From the NCBI RefSeq assembly GCF_004005845.1, contig NZ_SADE01000004.1:248001-312000 (forward strand): a stretch of 64,000 nt of DNA, in the 5' to 3' direction. Under the pieces are notes generated by a model that had not been told where the DNA came from, did not search any database, and saw only the letters and a list, made by a program, of their open reading frames with translations. Shown here one piece after another: positions 46,157-55,406 of the stretch (position 1 is the first letter of the stretch; each line of letters starts with the position of its first letter). Both the position numbers and the translations under genes were made by a program. The DNA comes from Hwanghaeella grinnelliae. GTDB lineage: Bacteria; Pseudomonadota; Alphaproteobacteria; UBA8366; Aestuariispiraceae.

Positions 46157-46825
46157 TCAATCCAACAGGACGGCGATCATCTCCGACCCATTCGCGATGT
46201 CGCTCGCGATCGTGTCTCCAACCGCTTCGGCATCGCCGCGGCGGACAGCCTTTATGATTTTCACATGGTTGTTATAACCGTTCAGACCTTGCCGATACTC
46301 AATCGGAAGCTTCGTGCGCGTCGGCCCGGTCAGCACCCACAACCCGTCGATGATACGTTCCAGATCCGGTTTTTCCGCGGCATGGTAAAGGCTGAAGTGA
46401 AACTCGGAATCGTAGCGAAGCGAATCATCGAACTCCTGCCGTTCGATACCGCCACGCATGGCTTCGTTCAGTTCCTCCAGCTTGTCTGCAAGGGGTTTTC
46501 CGGCCGTCTCAACCGCTAGTCTTGCGGCCATGGGTTCCAGCGATATGCGGATCTGGCTGATCGACCGATAGCGCTCCTTCCGCAAGACGGGGACAGAAAA
46601 CATATGTGTTTCAGAGACTTCAATAGCGCCTTCCCGGACCAATCGGGCTATGGCATCCCGTGCCGGTGTCAGGCTGACCCCCATCGACCGGCTTAAGCTA
46701 CGCGCGGTAATCCGCTCCCCCGGTTTCAGTTGACCCTGCAACAGCCGCTGGCGCAGCTCTGCATAGACCTGTTCCGTCAGTGTCGCGCCACGCACGATTT
46801 CCGTGTTTTTCTCAACTGATGCCAA
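46157..46825 (-). CDS. GntR-family transcriptional regulator (FCD type)
   Basis: A 222-residue regulator. The winged-helix DNA-binding domain (about 12-80) reads LTEQVYAELRQRLLQGQLKPGERITARSL and then SMGVSLTPARDAIARLV. An all-helical FCD ligand domain (about 90-215) carries the metal-site residues D..R, H and H. It converges on the transporter-lyase operon and is the obvious local candidate to control it, perhaps at the palindrome at 41314. Confidence 0.88.
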   Translation of the reverse strand: MASVEKNTEIVRGATLTEQVYAELRQRLLQGQLKPGERITARSLSRSMGVSLTPARDAIARLVREGAIEVSETHMFSVPVLRKERYRSISQIRISLEPMAARLAVETAGKPLADKLEELNEAMRGGIERQEFDDSLRYDSEFHFSLYHAAEKPDLERIIDGLWVLTGPTRTKLPIEYRQGLNGYNNHVKIIKAVRRGDAEAVGDTIASDIANGSEMIAVLLD

Positions 46826-47011
46826 AGGTCTGGTCCTAGTGGTGCCCGGCGGTTCAAGCGGTCATTGTGCCACAAAGTTTAGTGCTGCCTAAAGCACGTG
46901 GCGCAGTTTATCTTCATATCGCGTGACGGCAACTCCGAAGGCGCTGTTAAGCCGTGCGTCGTGCGGCTGGAAACATACCATCTTGCAAAGACATGGGGTA
47001 TCGCGAACGGG

Positions 47012-48022
47012 CTATTTCAGCGTTACCACGGTGCGCTTACTGGGCATCTGTCCCTCAAATGGCGGTGGCAGGAAAACGCTGATAACGCCCGTATAGTCGC
47101 CAGGGGGCCAACCGCCGGGTGGCGTCTTCTTTCCCGCATACTGAAATTGGCGGGCCTTGTTGCGGGGGATGGTTTGGCTGGTCGTAATCAGCACGTCACC
47201 CTGCGGGCCGGTAACCGTGAACTGGATGCTGCTGCCTTCCGGCAAGCCATAGATGACCGCGTAGAGAACAAGCGCGGACCTGTTGCCCGGCAGTTCCGTT
47301 TGCGGCGGTGTTTTCTGAACGCTCTTCAAGGTGGGCACCGTCACCGCGAATCCGGCATGTCGGATAAAGGTGGGGTCGTAATCGCCGAACATGGCCAGCG
47401 CGTCTTCCGACCAAAGCGACGTGCCGCGCCCGCAATCGGGCGGGGAGGATGCGCTGTGACCGTTGAAGGGATCGACGATATCGGTGCCGTGGCTCAATTG
47501 GAAATGCAAGTGCGGCGTCTCGCTGAGGCCGGAATTGCCGATCAGGCCCAGGACGTCGCCTGCCTCGACCGTTTGTTTCGACGATACCCGAATGCTTCCC
47601 AATTTCAGATGACAATATTGGGTGAACCAGCCGCCGCCATGGTCGATGCGGACGCCGTTGCCGCATTCACGGCCCTGTTGGTCCGGAATGTCGTCGCCCA
47701 GCTTGTTGTCGGGGACGCCGTCGCGCACGCCCGTAATCGTACCGCCCGCGGCGGCCCGGATGGGCACGGTCTTGGCGGCGTTGAAAGCGTCGATGAGGGC
47801 GATGTCCGTCCCCTTGTGCCCTTCATAGGTTCGGGGGCCGCAATGGTGATCCTGATAGGTTGGACTGCTGTCCAAGTCGACGAAGGACAGAATCCAGCAG
47901 TCACCGCCGATCCGGCAATCGGCGGGAAATTCCAAGGGGGGCAGGTTTTGGGCACGCGCCCCGCTTGAAACAGCGGCCACCAGCAGAAAGGCGGCAAGAA
48001 GTCGGGACAGATTAAAACGCAT
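47012..48022 (-). CDS. M23-family (LytM-type) metallopeptidase, secreted
   Basis: A 336-residue zinc peptidase or peptidoglycan endopeptidase. The signal peptide ends GARA (24). LytM-domain zinc ligands are H69 and D73 (EGHKGTD) and H173, with catalytic H138 and H171 (PHLHF). An additional C-terminal beta-rich domain (about 225-336) is present. Both active-site motifs are intact, so it should be catalytic. It lies downstream of fhs on the same strand. Confidence 0.85.
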   Translation of the reverse strand: MRFNLSRLLAAFLLVAAVSSGARAQNLPPLEFPADCRIGGDCWILSFVDLDSSPTYQDHHCGPRTYEGHKGTDIALIDAFNAAKTVPIRAAAGGTITGVRDGVPDNKLGDDIPDQQGRECGNGVRIDHGGGWFTQYCHLKLGSIRVSSKQTVEAGDVLGLIGNSGLSETPHLHFQLSHGTDIVDPFNGHSASSPPDCGRGTSLWSEDALAMFGDYDPTFIRHAGFAVTVPTLKSVQKTPPQTELPGNRSALVLYAVIYGLPEGSSIQFTVTGPQGDVLITTSQTIPRNKARQFQYAGKKTPPGGWPPGDYTGVISVFLPPPFEGQMPSKRTVVTLK

Positions 48023-48131
48023 GCTCCATCCCTACCGCAAAACGAAAATCGGCGCGAGCCCCGGCACTTAAAATGCCCGGGACCGCACCGATTTCGAACA
48101 ATCGATTTGAATTACTGATTAGTGGGGCGGT

Positions 48132-49805
48132 TTAGAACAGTCCCTGTACCAGCCCTGCATCGTCCAAATGGATGGAATTGGCAGCCGGCGTGCGCGGCAG
48201 GCCCGGCATGGTCATGACCTCGCCACAGATTGCCACGATGAATTCCGCCCCGGCCGACAGGCGAACCTCGCGTACCGGCACCACGTGATTGGTCGGCGCC
48301 CCCTTCAGGTTCGGATCGGTGGAGAAGCTGTACTGCGTCTTCGCCATACAGACGGGCAGGTGGCCATAGCCGGCTTCTTCCCATTGTGCCAACTGGTCGC
48401 GGACCTTCTTGTCGGCGATGGCTTCTTCCGCGCCGTAGATGTTCCTGCAGATCGTATTGATCTTCTGGAACAGGCCCATGTCGTCTTCATAGAGCGTGCG
48501 GAACTGGGCGCCGCCGTTTTCGCAAAGCGCGACAACCTTGGTCGCCAGGGCTTCCGTGCCTTTCGACCCTTCGGCCCAGTGATTGCACTCGATGGCTTCG
48601 ACGCCGAACTGCGTGACGTATTCCTGAACCGCCGCCAGTTCCGCATCCGTGTCCAAGGTGAAGCGGTTGATGGCGACCACAGCCGGAACGCCGAACTGGC
48701 CGACATTGCGGATATGGCGGCCCAGGTTTTCCAGGCCTTTCTTCACCGCTTCGACATTCTCTTCGCCCAGTTTGTCCTTGGCCACGCCGCCATGCATCTT
48801 CAGGGCGCGGATGGTGGCCACGATCACGGCCGCATCCGGGCTCAACCCCGCCTTACGGCATTTGATGTCGAAGAATTTCTCGGCTCCCAGATCGGCGCCG
48901 AAACCGGCTTCGGTCACGGTGTAATCGACCAGTTTCAGGGCGGCCTTGGTCGCGCTGACGGTGTTGCAGCCATGGGCGATGTTGGCGAAGGGGCCGCCAT
49001 GGATGAAGGCTGGGTTGTTTTCCAGCGTCTGCACCAGATTCGGCATCAACGCGTCCTTCAGCAGAACGGTCATCGGGCCTTCAGCCTTCAGGTCACGGGC
49101 ATAAATCGGCTCGCGGTCGCGGGTATAACCGACGACGATCGCGCCCAACCGGCGCTCGAGGTCCTTCAATCCATTGGCCAGGCAGAAGATCGCCATGACT
49201 TCGGACGCGACCGTGATGTCGAAACCGGTCTGGCGCGGGAAACCGTTGGCTACACCGCCCAGGGAAACAACCGTGTCGCGCAGGGCCCGGTCGTTCATGT
49301 CCATGACGCGGCGCCAAGCGACCCGGCGTTCGTCGAAGCCCAGGCTGTTGCCCCAATAGATGTGGTTGTCGATCAGAGCCGACAGCAGGTTGTGCGCCGA
49401 GGTGATGGCGTGAAAATCGCCGGTGAAGTGAAGGTTGATGTCTTCCATCGGCACGACCTGGGCGTAACCGCCGCCGGCCGCACCACCCTTGACCCCGAAA
49501 CAGGGACCGAGCGAGGGTTCGCGCAGGCAGATCATCGCCTTCTTGCCGATAGCGTTCAGACCGTCGCCCAGCCCCACCGTTGTCGTGGTTTTGCCTTCGC
49601 CGGCGGGTGTCGGGGTGATCGCGGTGACCAGGATCAACTTGCCGTCGGGCTTGCTTTCCAGGCCTTCCAGAAAGTCGAAACTGACCTTCGCCTTGCTCGG
49701 GCCGAACTGCAGCAAAGCATCGGTCGGAATGTCGATCTTGGTGCCGATCTCGGTGATCGGCTTCATGGATGCTTCGCGGGCAATCTCGATATCGGACTTT
49801 GCCAT
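48132..49805 (-). CDS. fhs: Formate-tetrahydrofolate ligase
   Basis: A 557-residue enzyme joining formate to THF with ATP, giving 10-formyl-THF. The P-loop [12 protein letters not shown] is at 65-76. Signatures include [24 protein letters not shown] and the C-terminal [17 protein letters not shown]. Length is normal and the gene is intact. It would assimilate or recycle formate released by oxidation of methyl groups from the osmolyte pathways elsewhere in this window. Confidence 0.96.
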   Translation of the reverse strand: MAKSDIEIAREASMKPITEIGTKIDIPTDALLQFGPSKAKVSFDFLEGLESKPDGKLILVTAITPTPAGEGKTTTTVGLGDGLNAIGKKAMICLREPSLGPCFGVKGGAAGGGYAQVVPMEDINLHFTGDFHAITSAHNLLSALIDNHIYWGNSLGFDERRVAWRRVMDMNDRALRDTVVSLGGVANGFPRQTGFDITVASEVMAIFCLANGLKDLERRLGAIVVGYTRDREPIYARDLKAEGPMTVLLKDALMPNLVQTLENNPAFIHGGPFANIAHGCNTVSATKAALKLVDYTVTEAGFGADLGAEKFFDIKCRKAGLSPDAAVIVATIRALKMHGGVAKDKLGEENVEAVKKGLENLGRHIRNVGQFGVPAVVAINRFTLDTDAELAAVQEYVTQFGVEAIECNHWAEGSKGTEALATKVVALCENGGAQFRTLYEDDMGLFQKINTICRNIYGAEEAIADKKVRDQLAQWEEAGYGHLPVCMAKTQYSFSTDPNLKGAPTNHVVPVREVRLSAGAEFIVAICGEVMTMPGLPRTPAANSIHLDDAGLVQGLF

Positions 49806-49827
49806 TGTTTTCCCCTACCGGCATGAG

Positions 49828-49930
49828 GCCGCTTCTAGCGCGGCGCAAATTTTGATTTTTGAGATAAGCGATCCTTTTGGTGAACGGCACACCGATCACC
49901 ATGGGGGAACGCTAGTACGAAGCGCTTATC
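49828..49930 (-). promoter_or_regulatory. Hairpin-rich leader of fhs
   Basis: On the fhs strand three elements can pair. The first is an outer 8-bp stem (GATAAGCG at 49930-49923 with CGCTTATC at 49870-49863). Inside it is a 22-base hairpin (49900-49879, GGTGA/TCACC plus CGG/CCG). A third stem near the ribosome site (49844-49840 with 49832-49828) is followed by TAGGGGAAAACA and the ATG. No ZTP or THF riboswitch core was recognised. Confidence 0.35.
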
Positions 49931-50020
49931 GAGACTGCGCCCCTGCGACTTATTTTGCCGCACGCACGACTTTCCAAACCGCGACCCGTGGTTCAGCAGG
50001 GCAACGGTGGGGACAAGTGG

Positions 50021-50821
50021 CTATTTACCGGTGAAAACCGGTTCGCGTTTTTCGAAGAAGGCGGCCAGGGCTTCGTGGTGGTCTTCGGATGTATGGGCGA
50101 TGCCTTGATAGGCGGCGCACATTTCCAGATGCGTGGCCAGGGATTGGTGCTGGCCCTCGCGCATCAAGCGTTTGGCGAAGCGGACGGCGATGGGCGCGCG
50201 GCTGGCGATCCGTTGTGCGATGCGTTGCGCTTCGGCGACAAGACCCGGGCGCGGCAGGATTTTGCTGACCAGCCCGATCTCCTTCGCCTTGGCGGCGCTT
50301 GCCGGCTCACCGGTCAACAGCAGTTCCGCCGCCGCCGCATTGCCGACGATGCGCGGCAGGAACCAAGCCGCGCCGTCGCCCGGCGCGATGCCGATATTGA
50401 CGAAGGGCAGGCCGAATGACGCTTCGGGCGACGCTATGCGGATATCGCACATGCAGACAAGGTCGACCGCCGCGCCATAGCAGGGGCCGTTGACCGCCGC
50501 GATGGTCGGTATATCCAACCCGTAGAAAAGCGGCGGCACGCGCAGTACGCCCTTCAGATAGGCGTCGCGGATCTCGGACGGGCCGCCTTCGAACATGTCG
50601 GTCTTGTCCCGCATATGCTTGACGTTGCCGCCGGCGGAAAACGCCTTGCCGGTCCCGGTCAGCACGACGGCCCGGACCTGATCGTCCGACTTGATCCGTT
50701 CGACGGCGGCGATGAAGGCCTCGACCATGGTGCTATCGGAAAAGGCGTTCAACTCCTCAGGACGGTTGAAGGTCAGCGTGACCACATGGCCGTCTTGTTC
50801 GTAAAGCAGCGGGTCCGACAT
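50021..50821 (-). CDS. Enoyl-CoA hydratase/isomerase family protein
   Basis: A 266-residue crotonase-fold enzyme. The oxyanion-hole strands are GKAFSAGGNVKH (about 58-69) and NGPCYGAAVDLVCMCDIR. ASFGLPFVNIGIAPGDGAAW contains the first-sphere residues, but only one acidic catalytic residue is evident, so isomerase or another CoA activity is as likely as hydration. The ATG at 50821 comes one base after the arsC stop, so the two are cotranscribed. Confidence 0.85.
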   Translation of the reverse strand: MSDPLLYEQDGHVVTLTFNRPEELNAFSDSTMVEAFIAAVERIKSDDQVRAVVLTGTGKAFSAGGNVKHMRDKTDMFEGGPSEIRDAYLKGVLRVPPLFYGLDIPTIAAVNGPCYGAAVDLVCMCDIRIASPEASFGLPFVNIGIAPGDGAAWFLPRIVGNAAAAELLLTGEPASAAKAKEIGLVSKILPRPGLVAEAQRIAQRIASRAPIAVRFAKRLMREGQHQSLATHLEMCAAYQGIAHTSEDHHEALAAFFEKREPVFTGK

Positions 50822-50822
50822 C

Positions 50823-51167
50823 TCAGAGGATCTCCAGAACCTGTTCCGGCGGCCGTCCAATGGCGGCTTTCGATCCCTTGATGACGACCGGACGTTCGAT
50901 CAGGACCGGGTTTTCCGCCATGGCCTTGATCAGCGCCTTTTCGTCATCGACTTGGGAAAGGCCCAATTCTTTGTAGACGGTTTCCTTGGTGCGCATCAGG
51001 GCGCGCGCCTCGATGCCCAATTTTTTCAGAACATCCGCGATCTCGTCCGCGCCGGGAGGGGTCTTCAGGTATTCGACGATTTCCGGCTCGATCCCCTTGT
51101 CCTGCAGCAGGGTCAAGGTCTGGCGCGATTTCGAGCAGCGCGGGTTATGATAGATGGTGACGGTCAC
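50823..51167 (-). CDS. arsC: Arsenate reductase, glutaredoxin-coupled (ArsC/Spx fold)
   Basis: A 114-residue ArsC of the thioredoxin-like YffB/Spx fold. The catalytic cysteine is C11 in YHNPRCSKSRQ, and the substrate-site motif RPVVI is present near 91-95. The GTG at 51167, directly after GGGAGGAAC, is the start. It precedes a crotonase gene, not arsenic-efflux genes, so an arsenate role should be seen as probable only. Confidence 0.88.
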   Translation of the reverse strand: MTVTIYHNPRCSKSRQTLTLLQDKGIEPEIVEYLKTPPGADEIADVLKKLGIEARALMRTKETVYKELGLSQVDDEKALIKAMAENPVLIERPVVIKGSKAAIGRPPEQVLEIL

Positions 51168-51363
51168 GTCGTTCCTCCCATTGCAGCGATTGAAAGACTG
51201 ATGGCGTTCTACCGCCCCGGCGCGGGAAGTGCCATAGAGGCTTCGTCGCGCCTGTTTTTCCGCTGGGGCGGTGAAAGCATGCCTTGTGCGAATCATCACT
51301 GGTCAAAATTGGCCCTTCCTTGGTACCGTTGGGGAAATTCGCGGAATAACATGTGGTATTGCA

Positions 51364-52953
51364 ATGCGTTACCTGGTTTTGGTCACCGTGTTCCTTGGTT
51401 TCGCCGCCGTGCAGGCTGTGTTCGGCGGGGATGCACGGGCGGAAGAGCGGATCGCGCTGGTCATCGGCAACAGCGCCTATACGAATACCAGTCCGCTCAG
51501 AAACCCGCTCAGCGACGCGCAATTGATCTCAGAGTCGTTGCGGGCAGTGGGTTTCACGGTCTTCGAATATTACGACCTGGACCAAAAGGACATGAAGCGC
51601 GCGGTCGTCGATTTCGGGGACGTGCTTGTGGGCAAGGGTCCGGACACGGTCGGCCTGTTCTACTACAGCGGCCATGGCATCCAGGCGAATGGGTCGAACT
51701 ATCTGATGCCGGTCGATGCGACGGTGAAGCGCGAAAAGGATGTCGATATCGAAAGTGTCCGGGCCGAAACCGTCCTGCAGGCGATGGAGGAGGCGGGCAA
51801 CCGCCTGAACATCGTCGTCCTGGATGCCTGCCGGAACAATCCCTTTGAAGCTTCCTACCGTTCCGCGAACCAGGGCTTGGCCCGCATGGACGCGCCGAGC
51901 GGGACCCTGATCGCCTATTCGACCTCGCCCGGCCGCGTCGCCACGGATGGGGAGGGACGCAACAGCCCCTATACCTTCGCGCTTGCGCGCGCCATGCGGA
52001 CGCCGGGCCTGTCGGTCGAGGAAGCGTTCAAGCAGGTCCGCGTCCGCGTCATGGAAAAGACGAATGAGGAGCAGGTCCCGTGGGAAAGCTCCAGCCTCAC
52101 CGGCGCTTTCAGTTTCGCCGGCGGCGTCGGTGGGCAGCCGGAACGGGTCAAACTGGCCGCGCTGCCGCCGGCCGGCGGGCAATCGACGGGGAATGCGGTG
52201 GACGACGAGGTCGTCTTTTGGCAGTCGATCCAGGCCAGTAACAGCGCATCCGACTTCCAGGCTTATCTCGACCGGTATTCGGAGGAAGGCATTTTCGGCT
52301 CCCTGGCCAAGAACCGGCTGTTCGAGTTGAAGAAGCCCGGCGCGGCCAAGGCGGTGCAGAACCGGTCCCTGATGACCGACGACGAAGCCGCCCGCGCCGC
52401 GATTGAAAAGGCGCAAACGATGATGGCGGAATTGCGCCAGAACAGCAGCCTGCTGATGGGGCGCAAGGAACAGAGCATGGCGGAACGGCTTGAAAAGTTC
52501 CGCGGCATGTTGGGTTTCATCGTCGATTTCGACGTCATGTCCCGTTTCGTCGTCGGTAACTACAAGGACCAGATGACACCGGAACAATACGAGAATTATC
52601 AAGCCCTCTACCGCGAACTTTTCCTGTCCGTCTACGACTTCACATCGGGACAGACCTGGGCCGGCGGGTTCGAGATCGAACAGGTCCGTCCCTATGGCGG
52701 GGACTATCTGGTAAAACTGCTGCTCGGCAAGCCGGGGCCGGATCAGAAGAAGGTCGGCTTGCGCATCCGCCGCAAGGATAAAAGCTTCTTCGGCTTCGTG
52801 ATCATCGACGCGCTGGTCGCAAATGTAAGCATCCTGAAAACGCAGCATGACGATTTCCAGGCGATCCTGGCCCGCCAGGGCGTCGACGGGTTGATCGCGA
52901 AGCTGGAAGAACTGGCCGGACCGGTCGAAGCGCCGCTCGCGATTCCGAACTAG
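51364..52953 (+). CDS. Secreted caspase-family (C14) protein with C-terminal MlaC-like domain
   Basis: A 529-residue protein. A signal peptide (about 1-26, ending ARAEE) is followed by a metacaspase-like domain (about 28-252) with catalytic H104 (YYSGHG) and C156 (LDACRNNP). A short FWQSI...DFQAYLDRY module typical of bacterial caspases follows (280-322). Residues about 345-515 look like the phospholipid carrier MlaC/Ttg2D: DVMSRFVVGNYKDQMTPEQYENY, then FFGFVIIDALVANVSIL, then ILARQGVDGLIAKLEEL. The ATG at 51364 starts the signal peptide. Both catalytic residues are intact. The fusion is unusual. Confidence 0.85.
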   Translation: MRYLVLVTVFLGFAAVQAVFGGDARAEERIALVIGNSAYTNTSPLRNPLSDAQLISESLRAVGFTVFEYYDLDQKDMKRAVVDFGDVLVGKGPDTVGLFYYSGHGIQANGSNYLMPVDATVKREKDVDIESVRAETVLQAMEEAGNRLNIVVLDACRNNPFEASYRSANQGLARMDAPSGTLIAYSTSPGRVATDGEGRNSPYTFALARAMRTPGLSVEEAFKQVRVRVMEKTNEEQVPWESSSLTGAFSFAGGVGGQPERVKLAALPPAGGQSTGNAVDDEVVFWQSIQASNSASDFQAYLDRYSEEGIFGSLAKNRLFELKKPGAAKAVQNRSLMTDDEAARAAIEKAQTMMAELRQNSSLLMGRKEQSMAERLEKFRGMLGFIVDFDVMSRFVVGNYKDQMTPEQYENYQALYRELFLSVYDFTSGQTWAGGFEIEQVRPYGGDYLVKLLLGKPGPDQKKVGLRIRRKDKSFFGFVIIDALVANVSILKTQHDDFQAILARQGVDGLIAKLEELAGPVEAPLAIPN

Positions 52954-53117
52954 GGGCCAAGAGTCCCCTGACTGCGCCGCGGTCCTGGGCGGGCGATCGT
53001 GATTTTCATAACAGTTATGCCGCCCGGCCTATCGCCAATGCCTAAAGCTGTCTGTACGAAAGTGAGAGTGTGCACAGCCGTTGGGCCGTGCCGTTGGTGG
53101 ATTGGATCCGGTATTAT

Positions 53118-54050
53118 ATGACGACCAAATCGGTGGGACGTGCCCCGGGCCAGACTGCGCGGGCCATGTCATGGATGGTGTTCGGCACCGTTGCTTTTGC
53201 GACGATGCACACCCTCGTCCGACATATCACCCAGGAAGTGCCTGTCTTCGAGGTCGCTTTTTTCCGGAATTTCTTCGCGGTCGTGGCCCTTACGCCGATG
53301 TTCCTGCGCTACGGTTTCACCCCGCTGAAGACAAAACGTATTGGTCTGCTCACCCTGCGCGGGGTGCTCAATATCGGGGCCATGCTCGCTTTTTTCTACG
53401 CTTTGTCGGTGACGCCCTTGGCGACCGTTTCCGCCCTGGGATTCAGCGCGCCGATCTTCGCCACCACGCTGGCAATGTTGCTCCTGGGGGAAGTTGTTAG
53501 GGCCCGCCGTTGGGCGGCGATCGTGATCGGTTTCGCCGGTGCACTGGTCATCATCCGGCCCGGCATCATCGAACTCGACTACGGCATGCTGGCCGTGCTG
53601 CTGTCCTCCGGCCTGTGGGCCTTGGCGCTAATGGTGATCAAGGTGCTGGGGCGGACCGAATCCAGCCTGACCATCACGCTCTATATGGGCCTGATCATGA
53701 CGCCGCTTTCGCTCGGTCCGGCGCTCTATGTCTGGGTTTGGCCGACATGGGAACAGCTTGCCTGGCTAGCGGGGGTCGGCCTTGTTGGCGCCATCGCACA
53801 ATGGTCGATGACCGAGGCATTGCGCCTGGGCGATACAAGTGAGGTTATGCCGCTCGACTTCCTGAAACTGATCTGGGCGTCGGTATTCGGGTATTTCATC
53901 TTCAGCGAGGTCCCCGACCTGTTCACCTGGATCGGCGGGCTGATGATTTTCGGCGGGTCGACCTATATCGCCATCCGCGAATCCGAAAAGCGGCGCCACA
54001 CCGCGAAAGCCGACGCCGCGAGAGCCGAAGCAGCCGCGTTGGACCCCTGA
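53118..54050 (+). CDS. EamA/DMT-family transporter
   Basis: A 310-residue, ten-helix inner-membrane exporter with two EamA repeats; SALGFSAPIFATTLAMLLLGE and EVMPLDFLKLIWASVFGYFIFSE are typical. A GTG 16 codons upstream at 53070 is an alternative start; neither has a strong ribosome site. It is the third DMT exporter in the window. It ends just before a large inverted repeat. Confidence 0.8.
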   Translation: MTTKSVGRAPGQTARAMSWMVFGTVAFATMHTLVRHITQEVPVFEVAFFRNFFAVVALTPMFLRYGFTPLKTKRIGLLTLRGVLNIGAMLAFFYALSVTPLATVSALGFSAPIFATTLAMLLLGEVVRARRWAAIVIGFAGALVIIRPGIIELDYGMLAVLLSSGLWALALMVIKVLGRTESSLTITLYMGLIMTPLSLGPALYVWVWPTWEQLAWLAGVGLVGAIAQWSMTEALRLGDTSEVMPLDFLKLIWASVFGYFIFSEVPDLFTWIGGLMIFGGSTYIAIRESEKRRHTAKADAARAEAAALDP

Positions 54051-54078
54051 TCGGGGCGACCTGGGGAGACTTGCACGA

Positions 54079-54126
54079 CCCTTTTTGTTCTCTTATTGTT
54101 CTTTTTGTGGGTGAGAAGAAAAAGGG
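54079..54126 (+). promoter_or_regulatory. Large inverted repeat overlapping the ribosome site of the next gene
   Basis: CCCTTTTTGTTCTC (54079-54092) pairs with GAGAAGAAAAAGGG (54113-54126) at 13 of 14 positions around a 20-base loop. The right arm includes the AAGGG that serves as the Shine-Dalgarno for the ATG at 54133. It could terminate transcription of the DMT gene or mask translation of the following gene. Confidence 0.45.
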
Positions 54127-54132
54127 AATGAG

Positions 54133-54975
54133 ATGTCGGGCACGGTGGAAAAATACGAGCTTTTCAAATCACTGCATGACGGCGACACCGCCTTTGTGAT
54201 TCCGAACCCGTGGGATGCTGGATCGGCGCGGATTTTGACCGCGATGGGATTCAAGGCGCTTGCGACCACAAGTGCGGGCTATGCGTTTTCCGTCGGTCGC
54301 CGGGACTCATTCGCCGGGTTGAGCCGGGCGGAATTGCTCGAAAATGCCAAGAACATCGTGGACGCAACCGACCTTCCGGTCTCCGCCGATCTGGAGGACG
54401 GCTTCGGTGCGTCGCCGGAGGTCTGTGCGGAGACAATCAGGATGGCGGCCGGGGTCGGGCTCGTCGGCGGATCGATCGAGGACGCGACGGGAAATCCGGA
54501 AGACCCGATCTTCGATATCGGTGCGGCGAAAGACCGGGTCGCGGCCGCGGCTGAAACCAGCGCCGGCTTGCCTTTCCTGCTGACTGCGCGCGCGGAAAAC
54601 TATCTGTGGGGAAGGCCGGACCTGAAGGATACGATCAAGCGGTTGCAGGCGTTCTCGGAAGCGGGGGCGGACGTGCTCTACGCGCCGGGCCTGCCCGATA
54701 TCGATGCGATCGCGACGGTCTGCCGGGAAGTGGACAAGCCGGTCAACGTGGTAATGGGTCTGCAAGGCGGGTCGTACAGCGTAGACGCCCTTTCCGATGC
54801 GGGGGTGCGTCGGATCAGCGTCGGCGGTTCCTTCGCGCGCGCCGCCTTGGGGGCCTTGAAACGCGCGGCACAGGAAGTCCTGGAGGACGGAACATTTACC
54901 TATGCGGCCGACGCGATGCCGGATGGCGAAGTCAGCAAACTGATGTCGCAAGGACATCTCGACGGGCGCGCATGA
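54133..54975 (+). CDS. PEP mutase / isocitrate lyase superfamily enzyme
   Basis: A 280-residue TIM-barrel enzyme of the methylisocitrate lyase/PEP mutase superfamily. It has FVIPNPWDAGSARIL, the Mg-binding SADLEDGFG, GGSIEDATG and LLTARAENY strands. The lyase loop KxCGH is missing, so it is neither isocitrate lyase nor methylisocitrate lyase; oxaloacetate-hydrolase-like or phosphonate-related activity is possible. The GFA gene follows by 47 bases in the same unit. Confidence 0.82.
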   Translation: MSGTVEKYELFKSLHDGDTAFVIPNPWDAGSARILTAMGFKALATTSAGYAFSVGRRDSFAGLSRAELLENAKNIVDATDLPVSADLEDGFGASPEVCAETIRMAAGVGLVGGSIEDATGNPEDPIFDIGAAKDRVAAAAETSAGLPFLLTARAENYLWGRPDLKDTIKRLQAFSEAGADVLYAPGLPDIDAIATVCREVDKPVNVVMGLQGGSYSVDALSDAGVRRISVGGSFARAALGALKRAAQEVLEDGTFTYAADAMPDGEVSKLMSQGHLDGRA

Positions 54976-55022
54976 TGGCATAGGGTGCGGCCCTCGGTTC
55001 TTAAATAACAAGGATGGATTGA

Positions 55023-55406
55023 ATGATCACCGGTGGATGCGAGTGTGGGAAGGTCAAGTTCGAAGTCCCGTCCGTCAGGGATACGGTGACTGTGTGTCAT
55101 TGCGGTCAATGCCGCCGCACCAGCGGGCATATCTGGGCCTCGACCAACGCGAAGTTTGAGGATGTCGCCTTTACGGAGGATGAGGGGCTCGTCTGGTTTG
55201 CCTCCTCGGATTTCGCGAAGCGGGGCTTCTGCAAACATTGCGGCTCCAGCCTGTTTTATCGCATGAACGACGAAGAAGGGATTGCGATCGCCGCGGGTTG
55301 TCTTGACGACGACAGCGGCCTGACTGTCGGCAAGCATATTTTCGTGGCAGACAAAGGTCGTTATTACGAGATCGGCGATAATGCGCCAAAGATCGATAAA
55401 TATTAA
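55023..55406 (+). CDS. GFA-family zinc protein
   Basis: A 127-residue member of the GFA (formaldehyde-activating-like) family with two zinc sites: CEC near the N-terminus, CHCGQC in the first third and CKHCG further on. These ligands match the family pattern. Some members bind glutathione-formaldehyde adducts, but a role in formaldehyde handling is debated. Next to methyl-transfer genes such a role is conceivable. Confidence 0.85.
   Translation: MITGGCECGKVKFEVPSVRDTVTVCHCGQCRRTSGHIWASTNAKFEDVAFTEDEGLVWFASSDFAKRGFCKHCGSSLFYRMNDEEGIAIAAGCLDDDSGLTVGKHIFVADKGRYYEIGDNAPKIDKY

Noticed and set aside
46898-47968. A 356-codon plus-strand open frame
   Set aside because: It is antisense to the M23 peptidase, whose signal peptide and zinc ligands are intact; the plus frame shows no recognisable protein.
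48168-49826. A 552-codon plus-strand open frame
   Set aside because: It is the antisense shadow of fhs, which is unmistakable on the minus strand.
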